Origin: Dactylorhiza incarnata | Lineage: Eukaryota; Streptophyta; Magnoliopsida; Asparagales; Orchidaceae | Assembly (NCBI GenBank): GCA_033032865.1 | Contig: JAWHQI010000005.1 | Coordinates: 8,952,001 to 9,016,000 of the forward strand | Length of the DNA stretch: 64,000 bases | Reading direction: 5' to 3' | In this document: positions 11,383 through 23,781 of the stretch, piece by piece | Layout of the letters: the number at the start of each line of letters is the position of its first letter | How positions within the stretch are numbered: position 1 is the stretch's first letter | The notes under the pieces: model-generated | The model's database searches: none | Told to the model about the DNA's origin: nothing | Seen by the model: only the letters and a program-made list of their open reading frames with translations | Made by a program: the position numbers and the translations under genes

Positions 11383-12563
11383 CTAAGAAAAAGCGTCTCG
11401 CCCGCAATTGTTCCATCGCAGTTTCGCGATCTTGACCTCCTTATTCCACAAACTCTGGATCTCTGAATCCTCTATGCAAACCGAACGCACAAAGGTTTCA
11501 AAATTCTTAGCTACCAGAACCGTTGTCGGCTCAATCACCACGCTAGGCTCCACCAAAGACTTCCTCAACAATGAAATGTGGAAGACGTCATGCAATCTGC
11601 TTAACTATGATGACAACGCTAATCGATAAGTTTCTTGTCTTATGCGCTCTATGATCTCAAACGGTCCCAAGTAACTTGGACTTAACTTCTTCAGTCATCA
11701 AATCCTCGAAACACCCTTAAACAACTTGATATTTAGGTACACCATGTCGCCTACTGAAAACTCCATATTTCTGTGGTGCACATTGAAATACTTCACATAC
11801 TGATCCTGCACAATTCTCATACACTCCTGGATCATCTTCACTAACTCTCACGCATTGACCACCACTCATTTTCCCAAAAGTTGGGTGCCACCCACCTTTA
11901 TCCAAGACAGCGGTATCCAACACCGCCTTCTATATAGGGCTTTGTACGGCCCCATCTTGATACTTTCCTGGTAACTGATGTTATAAGCAAACTCCACCTT
12001 GAAAAGATGGTCGTCCCACTTTTTCCTGAAGTCAAGTGCGCAAATCCTAAGCATGTCTTCCATCATATGATTCATCCTCTTTGTTTGGCCGTCAGAATGC
12101 AGATGGAACATCATACTGAATTTAAACATTACCTCCAAACTCTTCTGTAATAACCTCTAGTCCTTGGGCGTGAACCATCCATCTCTGTCGCTGATGACAC
12201 TCTTCATAATTCCATGCAACCGCACAATATTGCGAACATATAACTCCACTAGTTTCTTAACATCACCATCCTTCCGATTTGGAATGTAGTGAGCCACCTT
12301 GATTAGATGGTCCACAATCATCAAAATTGCATCATTACCATGCTGAGATCGGGGAAAACCATGCAAAAAGTCCACGAAGATGTATCTGAACTTCCACTCA
12401 GGGATTGGAAGAGGTTGTAAGAACTTGCACAGCCTTTGGCATTCTACCTTTACAAAAGCGTATGTTTGATACCTGCTCATAAACAAAGCCATGTCCCACT
12501 TCATCCCAGGACACCAAAATGATATCTTCAAATCCATGTACATCTTTGTACATCCTGGATGAA
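11383..12563 (-). pseudogene. Ty3/gypsy integrase core and C-terminus (part 1 of a split pol)
   Basis: Reading leftward from 12563: KMYMDLKISFWCPGMKW, then FLQPLPIPEWKFRYIFVDF with the first catalytic Asp, VISDRDGWF with the second, and HSDGQTKRMNHMMEDML where the usual DGQTER has Lys instead of the catalytic Glu. VEFAYNISYQESIKMGPYKALY follows and then HDVFHISLLRK near 11590. Several frame breaks separate these blocks. It joins across element 4 (12,569-20,230) to the rest of pol at 20,236: removing element 4 and one TGGAG copy makes IHPGCTKMYMDL continuous. Confidence 0.82.
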
Positions 12564-12568
12564 TGGAG

Positions 12569-13722
12569 TGTTGGATCTGTAGGCTCCCTTAGAGGGGGAG
12601 GGGGTGAAGAAGGGTTTTAAAAACCTTTATTATATTTTGAAATACTTGAAAAGCTAGGAGATCAAAATAGTGATTTTGAATAAAGATCTAAATTATTTTA
12701 TAATGAAAGAGAGAGAAATAAATATTTTAGAGAAATGAAGAACAAACCAATTTCATTACACAAAAATAGACATGATTACTATTGATAAAGTTGATTACAA
12801 AACTAGATTTCTATAACGCTTGAAATCGAAGGCGAAGAAGTAAAAAGTCTTTTCATTTTCTATCTCGGCTCGTATCCCCACGAACCGATGGCATTAGCTT
12901 ATCCTCCCCCGGATACGGCCTCAAGCCGCTCTAGCCAATCCTCCCCCGGATACGGCCTCGAGGACCCCCATAGACCTACACTTGATCTAGTCGCCAACAC
13001 GAGGGGAATTTCTGCCCTAAGTCCTACCCAGACCTAGTCGCTAACACGAGGCGAATTATCTAAACAGTTACAAAATATATGAAATTAAATAGCAACCACA
13101 ATATTAAAAACTCCCTCTAAGAAACTTCTGAAGTCGGAGACGAGAGATCGTTGTAGAATAAGCAAAGTTGAAGCGATCACCCTTCGGATATAGCGTGACG
13201 AAGTCCTCCTTCATAAACTCTCTAAGATTTTGGTGGGAGATCAACTCTCGGCAGAATAAGGCTTTGGAATTTTGGCACTGGACCTCTCTCTAAGATGTGT
13301 GTTGGAAATGAGAGAAGAGGGGTCCTTTTATAGCCTTGGAGCTAGTGCATGCGCTAGCGCTACCGTCGGTGCTATCCTAGTTTAGGAAACATTCTTCGCG
13401 TGCGTATCTTCATTCCAAGGAAACCTTTCTAAAATTCCTCTTGTGCTCCGCGCTACCGCCTGCGCTATCTGCTACCGCCTGGAGCTATCGCCTTCTATAC
13501 TTGCCGACTGAACTTGCCTAATCAGAGCTAGCACCCACGCTAGGTGCTACCGCCGGCGCTAGTGAACATGTTGGAATTCTGGCTTCAAACTTGGGGGCAA
13601 CCTTCTTATGTTATCCTTGAGTCATGTGACATTGTTTCCTGCACACTTAAACACACAAGATCAAATACACATAGGATTTGTTATTCTCAAACCTAGGAAA
13701 TGCGGAAGACCATGTTCCAACA
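12569..13722 (-). repeat. 3' LTR (left copy) of element 4
   Basis: The LTR is 1154 bp. On the minus strand U3 lies right of a TATA box (TATAAAAGG, near 13325-13335). U3 between 13340 and 13560 holds repeated words of the type GCTACCGCC.GCGCTA and CGCTAGCGC. U5 includes two copies of a TCCTCCCCCGGATACGGCCT block near 12900-12960. Confidence 0.88.
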
Positions 13723-14000
13723 AACTCCCCCTTTTCATAATAATAAATCCATTAATGATAAATCAGAGCATTAATATATAAGCAAGATGAAATCTACTTG
13801 TGTGTGTGTGAGTGATGATTTAGGATAATTGTCATTTTGAGTATTTAGAATTGCTCCCCCTAAATACATGCTTCCCCTAAATACATGCTCCCCCTATGTG
13901 AATGCTCCCCATATATGTAAGCTATCTTCTTAATCTTTAATCATGTTAGTGTTCCTTTTTGATAGCGATTATTATTTATCATGTTAGTTCTCCCCCTTTT
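13723..14000 (-). other. polypurine tract and extra polypurine tracts of element 4
   Basis: AACTCCCCCTTTT directly follows the LTR. At 13850-13915 there are four more CTCCCC/CTTCCCC blocks spaced by AAATACATG, and another CTCCCCCTTTTG lies near 13990. On the coding strand these are GGGGGAGCAT-type tracts, as seen at the 3' end of some plant copia elements. Confidence 0.6.
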
Positions 14001-15701
14001 GTTATTAGCAAAAGTGGGTTAAGGTAGCAAGAGACATAGAAAGAGGTTATTTGATAAGAAAAGATAAAGCATGATCGAGCTTTTAGAGGAAATGAGATGA
14101 TGAGGAGTTTTTAGCATAATAATTTTCATAGAAATAAATCATTGTTTTTAGCATAAAAATAATATTCATGTTAAACACAAACCAATATAAAGTTTACCAA
14201 GCAAGTCTACCACTTGTTGAAGGAAAAGAATTTTAAGATTCAAGTGATGATGCACACAAAAGAGAAGACTTTAAATAAGCATGAAAGCGCAAGATAAAAA
14301 TATATGGTAATGATGCAGAAGACTTATAGAAATACAAGAAACATCTTTTTGTAATCATGATGATTCATAAGAAGAAAATATGAGTTTAAGTTCCAAAAAG
14401 CAAGATGTTTTTTTAAATCATTATTCATTTAAAATCTTTAAGTTTGACAATAAAGTAACCAAGCATGAAAGAATGATATAAAAAACTACTACAATGTTAT
14501 TATAATTCACAAATTCAAAACATAACAAACATTGTAGAGAGCATGTTAGGTTATCTAGTGCATTTTATATATAAAAAGATTATAAAATTAGCAATATGAT
14601 CCAATACTCATGAGAAAAAGTGTTATGGAAGATAATGATGTGCACATAAGTGTATTTTAAAGAGAGTAAACAAATGATTTAATCAAAAATACAAGATATA
14701 TGTAGAGTAAAGTGCACAATAAAACACAAATAATTTTACTTCCACACACTTCAATGCACAAAGAAAATGTACAACTACCAAGGTGTTTTGCATACACAAT
14801 GCTCATTAAGGCTTATCAAGGTGCAAAGTAGTGCTTGGGGGATCAGACATTTTATTTTTCAATATTGATTTTTTTTTGTGATCTGGTGTACTTTTAGAAT
14901 AAGTGGTGCAAAGAAAAAAGTTTATGGTTTGCACAAGACACTTTACTATTCTTTCTAAGGTGCTCAACCTCACAATACTCATTAAGACTTATCAGGAGGT
15001 TTAGTAGTGCTGGTGGAGTTATCTTTGTCAGTTTATTTTATGATTTTTTGTTTTGTACAAAGTTCTCTGAATACACTTATTTTGCAAACCAATTGAATTT
15101 TGAAAACACAACCACTTTTCTTAATATTAAGAGTGCAAATAAAAAAGTAGTGTTGGTAAGATACTTGTGCAAATTTAATTCATTCTACAATTACAATACA
15201 CAAGCAAACATTCTTAGATTAAGAACATATAGACTTTGCCAAAATAAGTGAGTGAAGAAATTTCATTATCAATCATAAAACATTTACTCATACTTAGAGA
15301 CATGCTAAGCTTGGCTCTACACAACAATTTTTCAATATAATTGATGCACCTGTGTTTAGATATATCAAAGCATGATAAAAACAATGTTCAAAGTAGTTTG
15401 AAAAGATAGATTTCAATGTTGTAGAAGGTCTAAATGATAGATTAAACCATGTTTGATATTCACAATAAAGTCCATACAGTTTTTTTTGTTTAAAAATTTG
15501 TATTTGATTTTTACATATAGAAATAGAAATTAGACAAATAAACAAGGAAGGAAGATACAACAAATATTTTTTATAATTTTTGCTTTTGCAATTTTGTATT
15601 TTAATTTTTAAAAAATCAAGGCAAAAATACAAAAAATAAGTAGTACATATAAACGAATATATTTTTAGTGAGTTTTCAAAATTTTAAAAACACAGAAACT
15701 T
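14001..15701. other. AT-rich interior of element 4 without recognisable genes
   Basis: No pol motifs are visible in any frame. Open stretches at 15048-15251 and 15294-15632 are low-complexity and match nothing I know. A diverged repeat of about 80 bp occurs at 14797-14880 and 14972-15050 (CTCATTAAG.CTTATCA...AGTAGTGCT). Confidence 0.6.
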
Positions 15702-16124
15702 TGAGAGGACCCAGCGCAACCAACTGCACCAAAAGCCCGGACTGTTGGTGAAGGCGCAACTTGATCTTTATATCAACGGAAAGGCGCTACGGGTCAAGTG
15801 AAGGAACGTTGGACCCAACAATCCCCCCCCAAGCGTCCAACACGACCCGCAAGCTCAAAGGTGCTCCACATGGCCCGCAAGCTCATAGGTGGCTTGACAC
15901 ATGGCTCCGGTCGTCTGACCCGCCAGGACCCACACAGGTAGAGAGAATTTCAGGAATTATCAGCGCCCCCCTGGTCTCGAACCCGCAACCTGCTTTGATA
16001 CCAATTGAGAGGACCCAGCGCAACCAACTGCACCAAAAGCCCGGACTGTTGGTGAAGGCGCAACTTGATCTTTATATCAACGGAAAGGCGCTACGGGTCA
16101 AGTGAAGGAACGCTGGACCCAACA
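15702..16124 (-). mobile_element. complete TRIM element with 119-bp LTRs
   Basis: Direct repeats 15702-15820 and 16006-16124 (TGAGAGGACCCAG ... GGACCCAACA) differ by eye at one base (AACGTTGG against AACGCTGG). AACTT is repeated exactly at 15697-15701 and 16125-16129. The interior is only 185 bp. It begins with a reversed polypurine tract (ATCCCCCCCC) and ends with GCTTTGATACCA, the reverse complement of a tRNA-Met primer site (TGGTATCAAAGC). It therefore lies on the minus strand. No protein is encoded. The near-identical LTRs and perfect duplication point to a recent insertion into element 4. Confidence 0.92.
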
Positions 16125-17459
16125 AACTTGGACACTCGAGCTAGCGCCAACGCAAGTGCTAGCGTGGGCGAAAGTGAGCAAAATATTGAGATTTTGAAAA
16201 TTTTGATTATTGATCTTGATTAAGTGTACAAGAGTAGTTTCATGCAGAAATTTAAGAATTTTTGGAGATATCTAGATAGTGCAAATTGCATGAAACGTTA
16301 GTGATTTCTTATATGACTAAACATCGCATGAGATATATTTTCTCAAATCTTCATTTTGATTATTCTAAGACTTGCGTTTATCAAAATAATGTAAACTGAA
16401 AAAGATAAGAACTGTAAACACAAGATATCATGTTTGAATAAGCTAAATAAGCATGACTTAAATGATTATAGTATGAAATGATGTTCATGCAAAGAATAAA
16501 ATATGTATGCCCTAGATAAAAATACCCAGACTATATGTCGACACCCTAGCCCCGTACTAAGTGGCGGATGGGCATAAGGATATGCACACATGTCGTAGGT
16601 TGGGGTGTTACTCCCATATGCATACACTAGAGAATGCTCAACCTAGCACTCTTTCCCCCAGTGCCTCGCAAGGCCCCACTGGAACCCTCCCCGATTAAGG
16701 ACAAGACATGACTTAGAGGTTAGGTCTCTAATGCATCCGATCCTACGCCCCTGCTATTGTGAGAGATACAATAATTGTATATGATCATGGACATATAAAT
16801 GATTAGGTTAAAATTATGAGCTTATTTGAATTTTTAGATTGATAATATATTCGATCAATATGACTTTTGTGATTTTATTTTCAATCATGAATTATGAATA
16901 TATATACATTTCTAAAATGCAAGATAATTATAGTTTTTCTTTTCTGATTATTACAAGAGTGCATATGAGTCTATAATTAATTTAATCTTTGCTAGACTTT
17001 AGTTGGACTTAGCAATTTAAAGTGGATCTTGGACTTCCCGAGGTCTACCCTGTGAAGGGCTCGCACCGGTACTAGGAGATGTGATAGGGGGACATCCCAA
17101 ATCTCCCTTTCTCAAGATATTTAAGTATTATTGGTTGTTACCCATACTTAATATTTAAAATTTATAAACTCAAAATTTTCGAAAGAGAAAAAAATGAAGT
17201 TCATGATTTTATTAATTTAGTTAAATATCTCGTAACAAATTTAGAATTCGATTTACATGGATAATATAAGATATTTATAGGCAATGAATATAAGAGAGAT
17301 AGATAGGTCATCAAAATAAAATATGACTTTGAATTTTGATCAATTTGATATATATACTTATTAAGCTTTAAGAGATAAAATCATATTTCCAATAATATAT
17401 AGGATGACCATGACATTATAGATTAAAAAAAATAAGAAAAGAAGAAAAATAAAAAGACA
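16125..17459. other. interior of element 4 with gypsy-leader-like fragment
   Basis: 16500-16780 holds CCCAGTGCCTCGCAAGGCCC-type sequence reminiscent of gypsy leader regions. 17020-17165 is closely similar to 28330-28475 (CTTGGACTTCCCGAGGTCTA ... TTTCTCAAGATATTTA). A fragment of another element may be inserted here. There are no genes. Confidence 0.45.
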
Positions 17460-17556
17460 TTAAAGCATATCATGAAGTAGAAGTTTGTATATTTCATTTT
17501 GAAAAGATTCTACTTCATGCATTTGATGATACCTAACGAATAAGAGTTTTAGGCAT

Positions 17557-19017
17557 CTAAAGGGGACCAAGTGTGGTGGTTCCTTTGGATACCCAAATAT
17601 AACGTGTTGGCTTGTGGGGAGATAATGATGAATGGCTCCTTTCATGTGAAGTTAATATTTCATTTTTAGCTTTGGGCCTCAATTCAAACCTTGGTTTAAT
17701 GTTATTCTTATGCATCAAATTTCCATTATGATTATCTTTATTTTGAAGATTATAATTGTAATGATTATTGAAAGGACTGTTCATAGGAAATTTGTGTAAT
17801 TCTAATTTCAAATTGGGAGAAACATGAGTTTGCAAATAATGATGATTTTGATTTTGATTTACAAAAACTTTTTGTTTCTTACTCCCAATATTAGGCTTAG
17901 TCAAGATATTCATATTCATATTCAACTTGCTTTTAGATATTGCTTGATTTTGTGAATCTATGTGTTGAGAATTTTTATTCATAATTTTCATAAGCAAGTT
18001 GATTTTTTATTTTAATTCATCATTTTTATCATAAGATTATGTCTAGCTTTATTATAAGCAATTGTGCTATTTTTAAAAGTGGAAACAAACGAGTCAATAT
18101 AAGTTTGATAGTTATTTCTAAATTCTTCAAATGTTTCATCCATCTCTTTAATTTCAATTTTATAACTTTTACACATAGCACAATCACTTTTAAAAGATGA
18201 ATTTTCTGAAGATAATTTATCTTTATGTTCTTTAAGATGCTCCTTTTCATATACCTTGAGTTTTTCTTTAAGAATGTTGCAATCAAAACAAAGTTTTATA
18301 TTTTCAATTAAAGTGCAAGGTGGAGAATAATCAAACACATCAATCTTTGCTTCTACATTAAATTTAGCTTTTAAGTTTTTATTTTCTAAACGTAATTTTG
18401 AATTTAAATTTTATAATTTCTTGATTTTATGCTTAGTAGTTTGTAGCAATTGTAATGTAGAAATAGAATTACAAAAGATGGATTTTGATTTCCCTACAAC
18501 GCTTTTGGATGCGGTGAGATTTGAGCATAGAGTTCCTTTATTATCTTTATCTTTTTGGCATTCCTCTACCGAAGATGAGATTTCTTCTTTTCCACTTGAT
18601 GTGCACTCTATTGATCCATCATGAGCGGAGTTTTCTTGACCATCTGTGTAAGCTTGTATGTTCTCCACTTCTTGCGTTTGTTCCATACCTGTGAGAGGAA
18701 AATCATACATTTCTTCAAGAAATTTCCATACTTTGTATGCATTAGAAAAGCAATATATCAATTTGAAAATTTCTTGAGATAAAGCACAAAAGATACTATT
18801 CAAAGTCTTTGCATTTAGGTGACGTTCTTTTTTATTTCTTTCATCCGCTGGTCTTATTATTGCTATATTTCATGCTTCGATATCTAAAGTTTTAATAAAT
18901 TTTTTCATTAAAAAATTTCACCCTTTATAATTTCTCCCTTCGAATAAAGGTGGTGCAAGAGATTTTTGTTCTTCATAAAAATTTCTCACTAATAGAAGCG
19001 ACATCATGAGACGCCAT
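17557..19017 (-). pseudogene. gag of element 4, broken
   Basis: Start ATG at 19017 on the minus strand (MASHDVAS). A UBN2-like copia gag region follows: PLFEGRNYKG, then LNSIFCALSQEIFKLI and AYKVWKFLEEMYDF near 18800-18690, interrupted by stops in 18820-19000. A Cys-rich, charged coiled-coil segment follows (CAMCKSYKIEIKEM near 18170). An Asn/His-rich tail ends in RYIWVSKGTTTLGPL near 17560. At least two frame changes are present. This is the only coding trace in the element. Confidence 0.7.
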
Positions 19018-19053
19018 TATTCCTGGTTGTTATACCATTTGGAATAAACCTCC

Positions 19054-19064
19054 CTCTGATACCA
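19054..19064 (-). promoter_or_regulatory. primer binding site of element 4
   Basis: CTCTGATACCA on the plus strand is the reverse complement of TGGTATCAGAG. It lies two bases from the LTR at 19067. Confidence 0.88.
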
Positions 19065-19066
19065 CT

Positions 19067-20230
19067 TGTTGGATATGTATGCGCCCTTGGAGGGGGGTGA
19101 ATAAGGGTTTTAAAAACCTTTATTATATTTTGAAATACTTGAAAAACTAGGAGATCAAAATAGTAATTTTGAATAAAGATCTAAATTGTTTTATAATGAA
19201 GAGAGAGAAATAAATAATTTAGAGAAATGAAGAACGAACCAATTTCATTACACAAAAATAGACATGATTACTATTGATAAATTTGATTACAAAACTAGAT
19301 TTCAATGACGCTAGAAATCGAAGGCGAAGAAGTAAAAAATCTTTTCATTTTCTATTCCGACTCATATCCTCACGAACCGGTGGCTTTAGCCAATCCTCCC
19401 CTGGATATGGCCTCAAGCCGCTCTAGCCAATCCTTCCTGGATACGACCTCGAGCACCCCCTAAACCTACACTAGATCTAGTCGCCAACACGAGGCGAATT
19501 TCTGCCCTAAGTCCTACCCAGACCTAGTCGCCAACACGAAGCAAATTCTCTAAACAGTTACAAAAGATATGAAATAAAATAGCAACCACAATATTAAAAC
19601 TCCTTCTAAGAAACTTCTGAAGTCGGAGATGAGAGATCGATGTAGAATAAGCAAGGTTGAAGCGACCGCCCTTCGGATATAGCGTGACGAAGTCCTCCTT
19701 CATAGACTCTCTAAGCTTTTGGTGGGAGATCAATTCTCGGCAGAATAAGGCTCTGGAATTTTGGCACTGGACCTCTCTTTAGGATGTGTTGGAAATGAGA
19801 GAAGAGAGGTCCTTTTTATAGCCTTGGAGCTAGCACCTGCTCTAGCACTACCGCCAGCGCTATCCTAGTTTAGGAAACATTATCCGCGTGTGTATCTTCA
19901 TTCCAAGGAAACCTTTCCAAAATTCCTCTCGTGCTCCGCGCTACCGCCTGCGCTATCTGCTACCGCCTGACGCTATCTGCTATCGCCTGGCGCTATCGCC
20001 TCCTATACTTGCCGCCTGAACTTGCCTAATCAGAGCTAGCGCCCCCGCTAGGTGTTACCGTCGGCGCTAGTGAACATGTTGGAATTCTGGCTTCAAACTT
20101 GGGGGAAACCTTCTTATGTTATCCTTGAGTCATGTGGCATTATTTCCTGCACACTTAAGCACACAAGATCAAATACACATAGGATTTGTTATTCTCAAAC
20201 CTAGGAGATGCGGAAGACCATGTTCCAACA
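19067..20230 (-). repeat. 5' LTR (right copy) of element 4
   Basis: The LTR is 1164 bp and closely similar to 12569-13722. The minus-strand TATA box is near 19815-19825 (TATAAAAAGG). The U3 array 19830-20070 contains CGCTACCGCCTGCGCTATCT-type words, with one more copy than the left LTR (an extra CTATCTGCTATCGCCTGGCG near 19970). Confidence 0.88.
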
Positions 20231-20235
20231 TGGAG

Positions 20236-22010
20236 TACTTCGTGAAGTGAGGCTCTAACATCAACTCCTCGCAGAGCACATAATAACCCATTCTTTTTCA
20301 AGAGTTCCCTGACAATTTCCAAGTCACTGCTCTCACCCTGCTGAGCTTCAACACCAAAGGTTGAAACTCATCATCTACACAGGTCGCCTCCCTAATCTGG
20401 TCTGCTAAATTGCACTACAATTTGATCCAATTCAAGCATGCTACTATAGTGCCGTCCATCGCAACACAAGTAATATCTAAAGCCTCAAATTCTTGCACCA
20501 ACTGCTCGTTCTGCGCTTCAATCTAGTTGTCATGTCCTGAGTACTTCTTGCTCAATGTGTTGTCCACAAGATTCTCCTTGCCTGACATGTACTGATTCTC
20601 TATGTCGTAGTCTCCAAGGAACTCTGCCCATCTGCGTTGCCTCATATTAATTTTTTTTTGGATTCAGAAGATACTCATGACTTTTATGGTCAGTAAAGAA
20701 CTCCACCTTCACACCGTAGACATCTCCATAACTTCAACACAAAAATCACCTCGGACAACTCCAAATCGTGAATGAGGTCATTCTTCTCATGCGGCTTAAG
20801 CTGTCTTGATCTAAAAGCGATTACGCTACAGTGATGAACTAGCACACAAACCAAACGACAACCTGATGCTTCGCTAAATATTTGGAATCCTTCAGTCTCA
20901 TTAGGAAGACTTAGGATCAGAGCAGACATCAAATTTACTTTCAAAGTTTTAAAGGTTTAGTCCCACTCATGCGTCCACACAAACATATGATCCTTGTGAG
21001 TGAGAGAGGCGAGGGGCAATGCTATCAACGAGAAGTTCTCCATGAACCTTATGTAATAACTGAATAGTCCAAGGAAACTTCTAACTTCCGCAACAGTCTT
21101 CATTACATGACAATCTTTGATGGATTCAATCTTCGTCGTATCCACCCCCCATTGCCACTAATCACGTGACCCAAAAATGCAACCTCCTCAATACATAACT
21201 CACACATTGAGAAATTGTCATAGAGCCGATTCTCCCTCAAGGTTTGTAAAACTAGCCTCATATGAGTCTCATGCTCGGCCTTCGATTTCAAATTCATTAG
21301 TATGTCGTATATAAAGACCACTACAAACATGTTTAGTCTTGTATCAAAGACCGTATTCAGAATGTCCTCTTCTCGAATTCTTAACTGTTAGTACCCCGAC
21401 TTCATGTCAGACTTTGAGTATACCGTCAAGTCAACCAATTGGCAAAAAAGATTGTCGATCTGTGGAATCGAGTACTTGTTCATGAAGGTCAAGTTGTTCA
21501 ACTCCCGATAGTCAATGCCCAACCGCGTACTACTATCCTTTTTTCTTCACAAATAACACAAGTGCACTCTACGGTGAAGAGCTTAGTCGAACATAACCTT
21601 GCTCTAAAAATTCTTGAAATTGAATTTTTAGTTCGACCAATTCCTTTGGCGTTATCCTATATAGAGTATATGACTCTGACCTTGAACAGGGTGTAAACTC
21701 CATCGTGAAATCAATTTCCCTTTGGGGGGGGGGGGGGGGGGGGGGGGGGGAGCTCTAGGAAGCTCATCAGGAAACACATCCTAAAACTTTTCTACCACTG
21801 ACACCTCTTTAATTGATAACTCTGTGGAGTGAGTCTCCAACGAAGTCACAAACAGTTTGCCTCCTTGATTTACCATATGCATCAATTGCATGACAAAAAT
21901 TAGGGAGCAAGCCACTTTGTTTAGACCCTTAAATTGGACTTCAGCTTGTCCTTCACTTCTCAGATCACTACTTTCAAATCAACACAGTGTTCCAACAATC
22001 ATGAGGAATT
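20236..22010 (-). pseudogene. Ty3/gypsy pol part 2: protease edge, RT, RNase H, integrase N-terminus
   Basis: Reading leftward on the minus strand: a GGKLFVTSLETHS block near 21860, then a FPDEL-type region interrupted by a poly-G run. RT blocks follow (PCSRSESYTLYRITPKELVE near 21690; VVFIYDILMNL near 21310, where the FIDD box reads FIYD). FLGHVISG and VRSFLGLFSYYIRFM come next. RNase H (IAFRSRQLKPHEKNDLIHDLEL) lies near 20800. Integrase leads into EPHFTKYSIHPG at 20236. Many frame breaks are present, and one catalytic RT aspartate is replaced. It continues at 12563 beyond element 4. Confidence 0.8.
21724..21750 (+). repeat. poly-G run of 27
   Basis: Uninterrupted G run on the plus strand (poly-C in the coding direction of the gypsy pol), between the FPDEL-like region and RT. 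It breaks the frame. Confidence 0.9.
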
Positions 22011-22782
22011 AGTCACGTTATCCTGAACATCACACAATCCTGCTACACATGAAAGATGATAATAACATAATCATTTTTCTTGACATGTTTGATAAGATAA
22101 CATTAATTCAATCATAAATGGTGATTGTTATTAATGGAATAACCTCCACTTCATACCACACTATTATTTATGAGCACAATTCTCGAAATCTCTGCATCAT
22201 TCTACCAACCACGATGAGGTAATTACTTCAATCCTGTACGAAAGAATTTTTTACGAAACAACAACAAATGCTTATCCCAAGGTTTACAATTTATAAAATA
22301 CTAATTACACACACCACTACAGACTTACACTCGATAACATAGTGCATCTCAGGTCATCTATCAAAGTCAATCTTGAAGTTCTCCAATGAATTTCCAAAGG
22401 TTAAGAACCTAGTATCGATAACGATCACCAAGCTAAGCAATAATAATTATCCCCTAGAGCAATAAAGTCTATCACTAGCTCACACGCATTCTCTAAGTGA
22501 TGCTCTTAACAGTTCATTGCGATATACGTCCACAAACTCACACATAAAAGGGCACTCCTTGGGGATAAAATAACATCATATGCTTGTTCTCTAACAAAAA
22601 CTACAAGTGCTCCCCTTTACTTAATACAAAATGCCCTGACAATAGTACGTAAACTCTGACGTAAGACCAACATAAAGTAGAGGAACTCACATGGTGCCAT
22701 CAAACATCCTATGAGGACTACACTTCTCAACGGTATAGTGACACTAAACTGCTCTCTATCAGTCTAGAACCCCTTAACATAT
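22011..22782. other. degenerate leader/gag region of the minus-strand gypsy
   Basis: Only about 770 bp separate the protease edge from the primer site, too short for a full gag. No zinc knuckle or gag motif is recognisable, so gag has been largely deleted or has decayed. Confidence 0.4.
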
Positions 22783-22793
22783 CTCTGATACCA
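22783..22793 (-). promoter_or_regulatory. primer binding site of minus-strand gypsy
   Basis: CTCTGATACCA is the reverse complement of TGGTATCAGAG, followed three bases later by TGTAACACC, the expected LTR edge. Confidence 0.75.
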
Positions 22794-22796
22794 AAT

Positions 22797-23781
22797 TGTA
22801 ACACCACCAACACAATAACCATATAGTATGGGTATGGTCGGGCCCCACAACATAAAGTCATCACAATTAAAGTACTATAAAATGATATAAGAAATAAGAA
22901 CTGAAATAATCTACTCAAATAGCACATCGGAAACTGAACAAACCCAGATATTATCCATAACTAAGATAGACCAGTCAAAAGTGTTTTCAGCCTAATGGAC
23001 TTACAATCATATAAGAGTATCAAGTGTACCAATAACATACAAAATCCTAAGCCACCTCGGTGCACAAGACGAAACACAAGGAAAAGAGTAAAAAAGGAGG
23101 GGGAGAAGAACACTTTTTGAGGCGATGGCTTTTTAGCCGGCTAGCGAGCTCCAACTTGAGATCCTTGTCATGCAATCCATCACAACAAAAGCAATACACT
23201 AGGGTCATCCAGGGCTCACCACAACTTCGTAATAATACCCCTCCACCCAGCCATCCTAGTGGACCCCCTGGAACAACATCATCATGCAATTCAACACTTC
23301 ATATGCACATGTCAAGCTCTAGTCTACATGTCACAAGAATCAAACATATCTCTATGTTGAGCATTAAATATATGGGCTTAATAATGTAATATGTATGCAA
23401 CCGAATCTCACCCACGACACCCTATTGCATGTATGAATCTAACATATCATCACTACATATTCACATCACATAATTCATTCATGGTGCACACTAACACACA
23501 AACAACGGGGTATGCACACCCTTTATCACAAGGCAATTGGTTTTGATAACCCCACTGGGACCTCAACCTACACACGGATGCTCACACGACGGGGATGTTG
23601 GACTCGTCTTATTAAAAAGTAGTTGAGGTAATAATCTTACTGCCAACTTAATATGAGCATATAGGGTCGAACATATAAACGTGGGGGAATTAGAAGTGAT
23701 TGATCGTGGTTGTTTATGAAATAAAGTTCAAAATACGTATATTTGAAATATGATATGCGGTATTAGGGACACGCCTGTGGC
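22797..23781 (-). repeat. 5' LTR (and possibly adjoining sequence) of minus-strand gypsy
   Basis: Begins TGTAACACCACC next to the primer site. The right end is not clear, and the sequence runs into the hAT element at 23782. Leader-like text with CCCCACTGGGACC occurs near 23550. The reading frames at 23047-23389 have no family resemblance, so I regard them as chance. Confidence 0.45.

Larger units (their letters stand above)
12569..20230 (-). mobile_element. complete non-autonomous copia-type LTR element (gag only) with TGGAG duplication
   Basis: Two LTRs (12569-13722 and 19067-20230) both run TGTTGG to CCAACA on the plus strand. The element is flanked by TGGAG at 12564-12568 and 20231-20235. 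Orientation is minus: the reverse complement of a PBS lies at 19054-19064 beside the right LTR, and a reversed polypurine tract (AACTCCCCCTTTT) begins at 13723 beside the left LTR. The interior of about 5.3 kb has a broken gag but no protease, integrase or reverse transcriptase, so it depended on enzymes of a relative. It sits inside a gypsy integrase gene and contains a TRIM at 15702-16124. Confidence 0.88.

Noticed and set aside
15294..15632. Minus-strand frame of 112 codons in element 4
   Set aside because: Low-complexity Ile/Phe/Lys-rich translation of AT-rich DNA, without gag or pol motifs.
22797..23781. Promoter or coding gene at 23047-23389
   Set aside because: Overlapping frames on both strands in retroelement sequence, with no domain, and next to a gypsy primer site.
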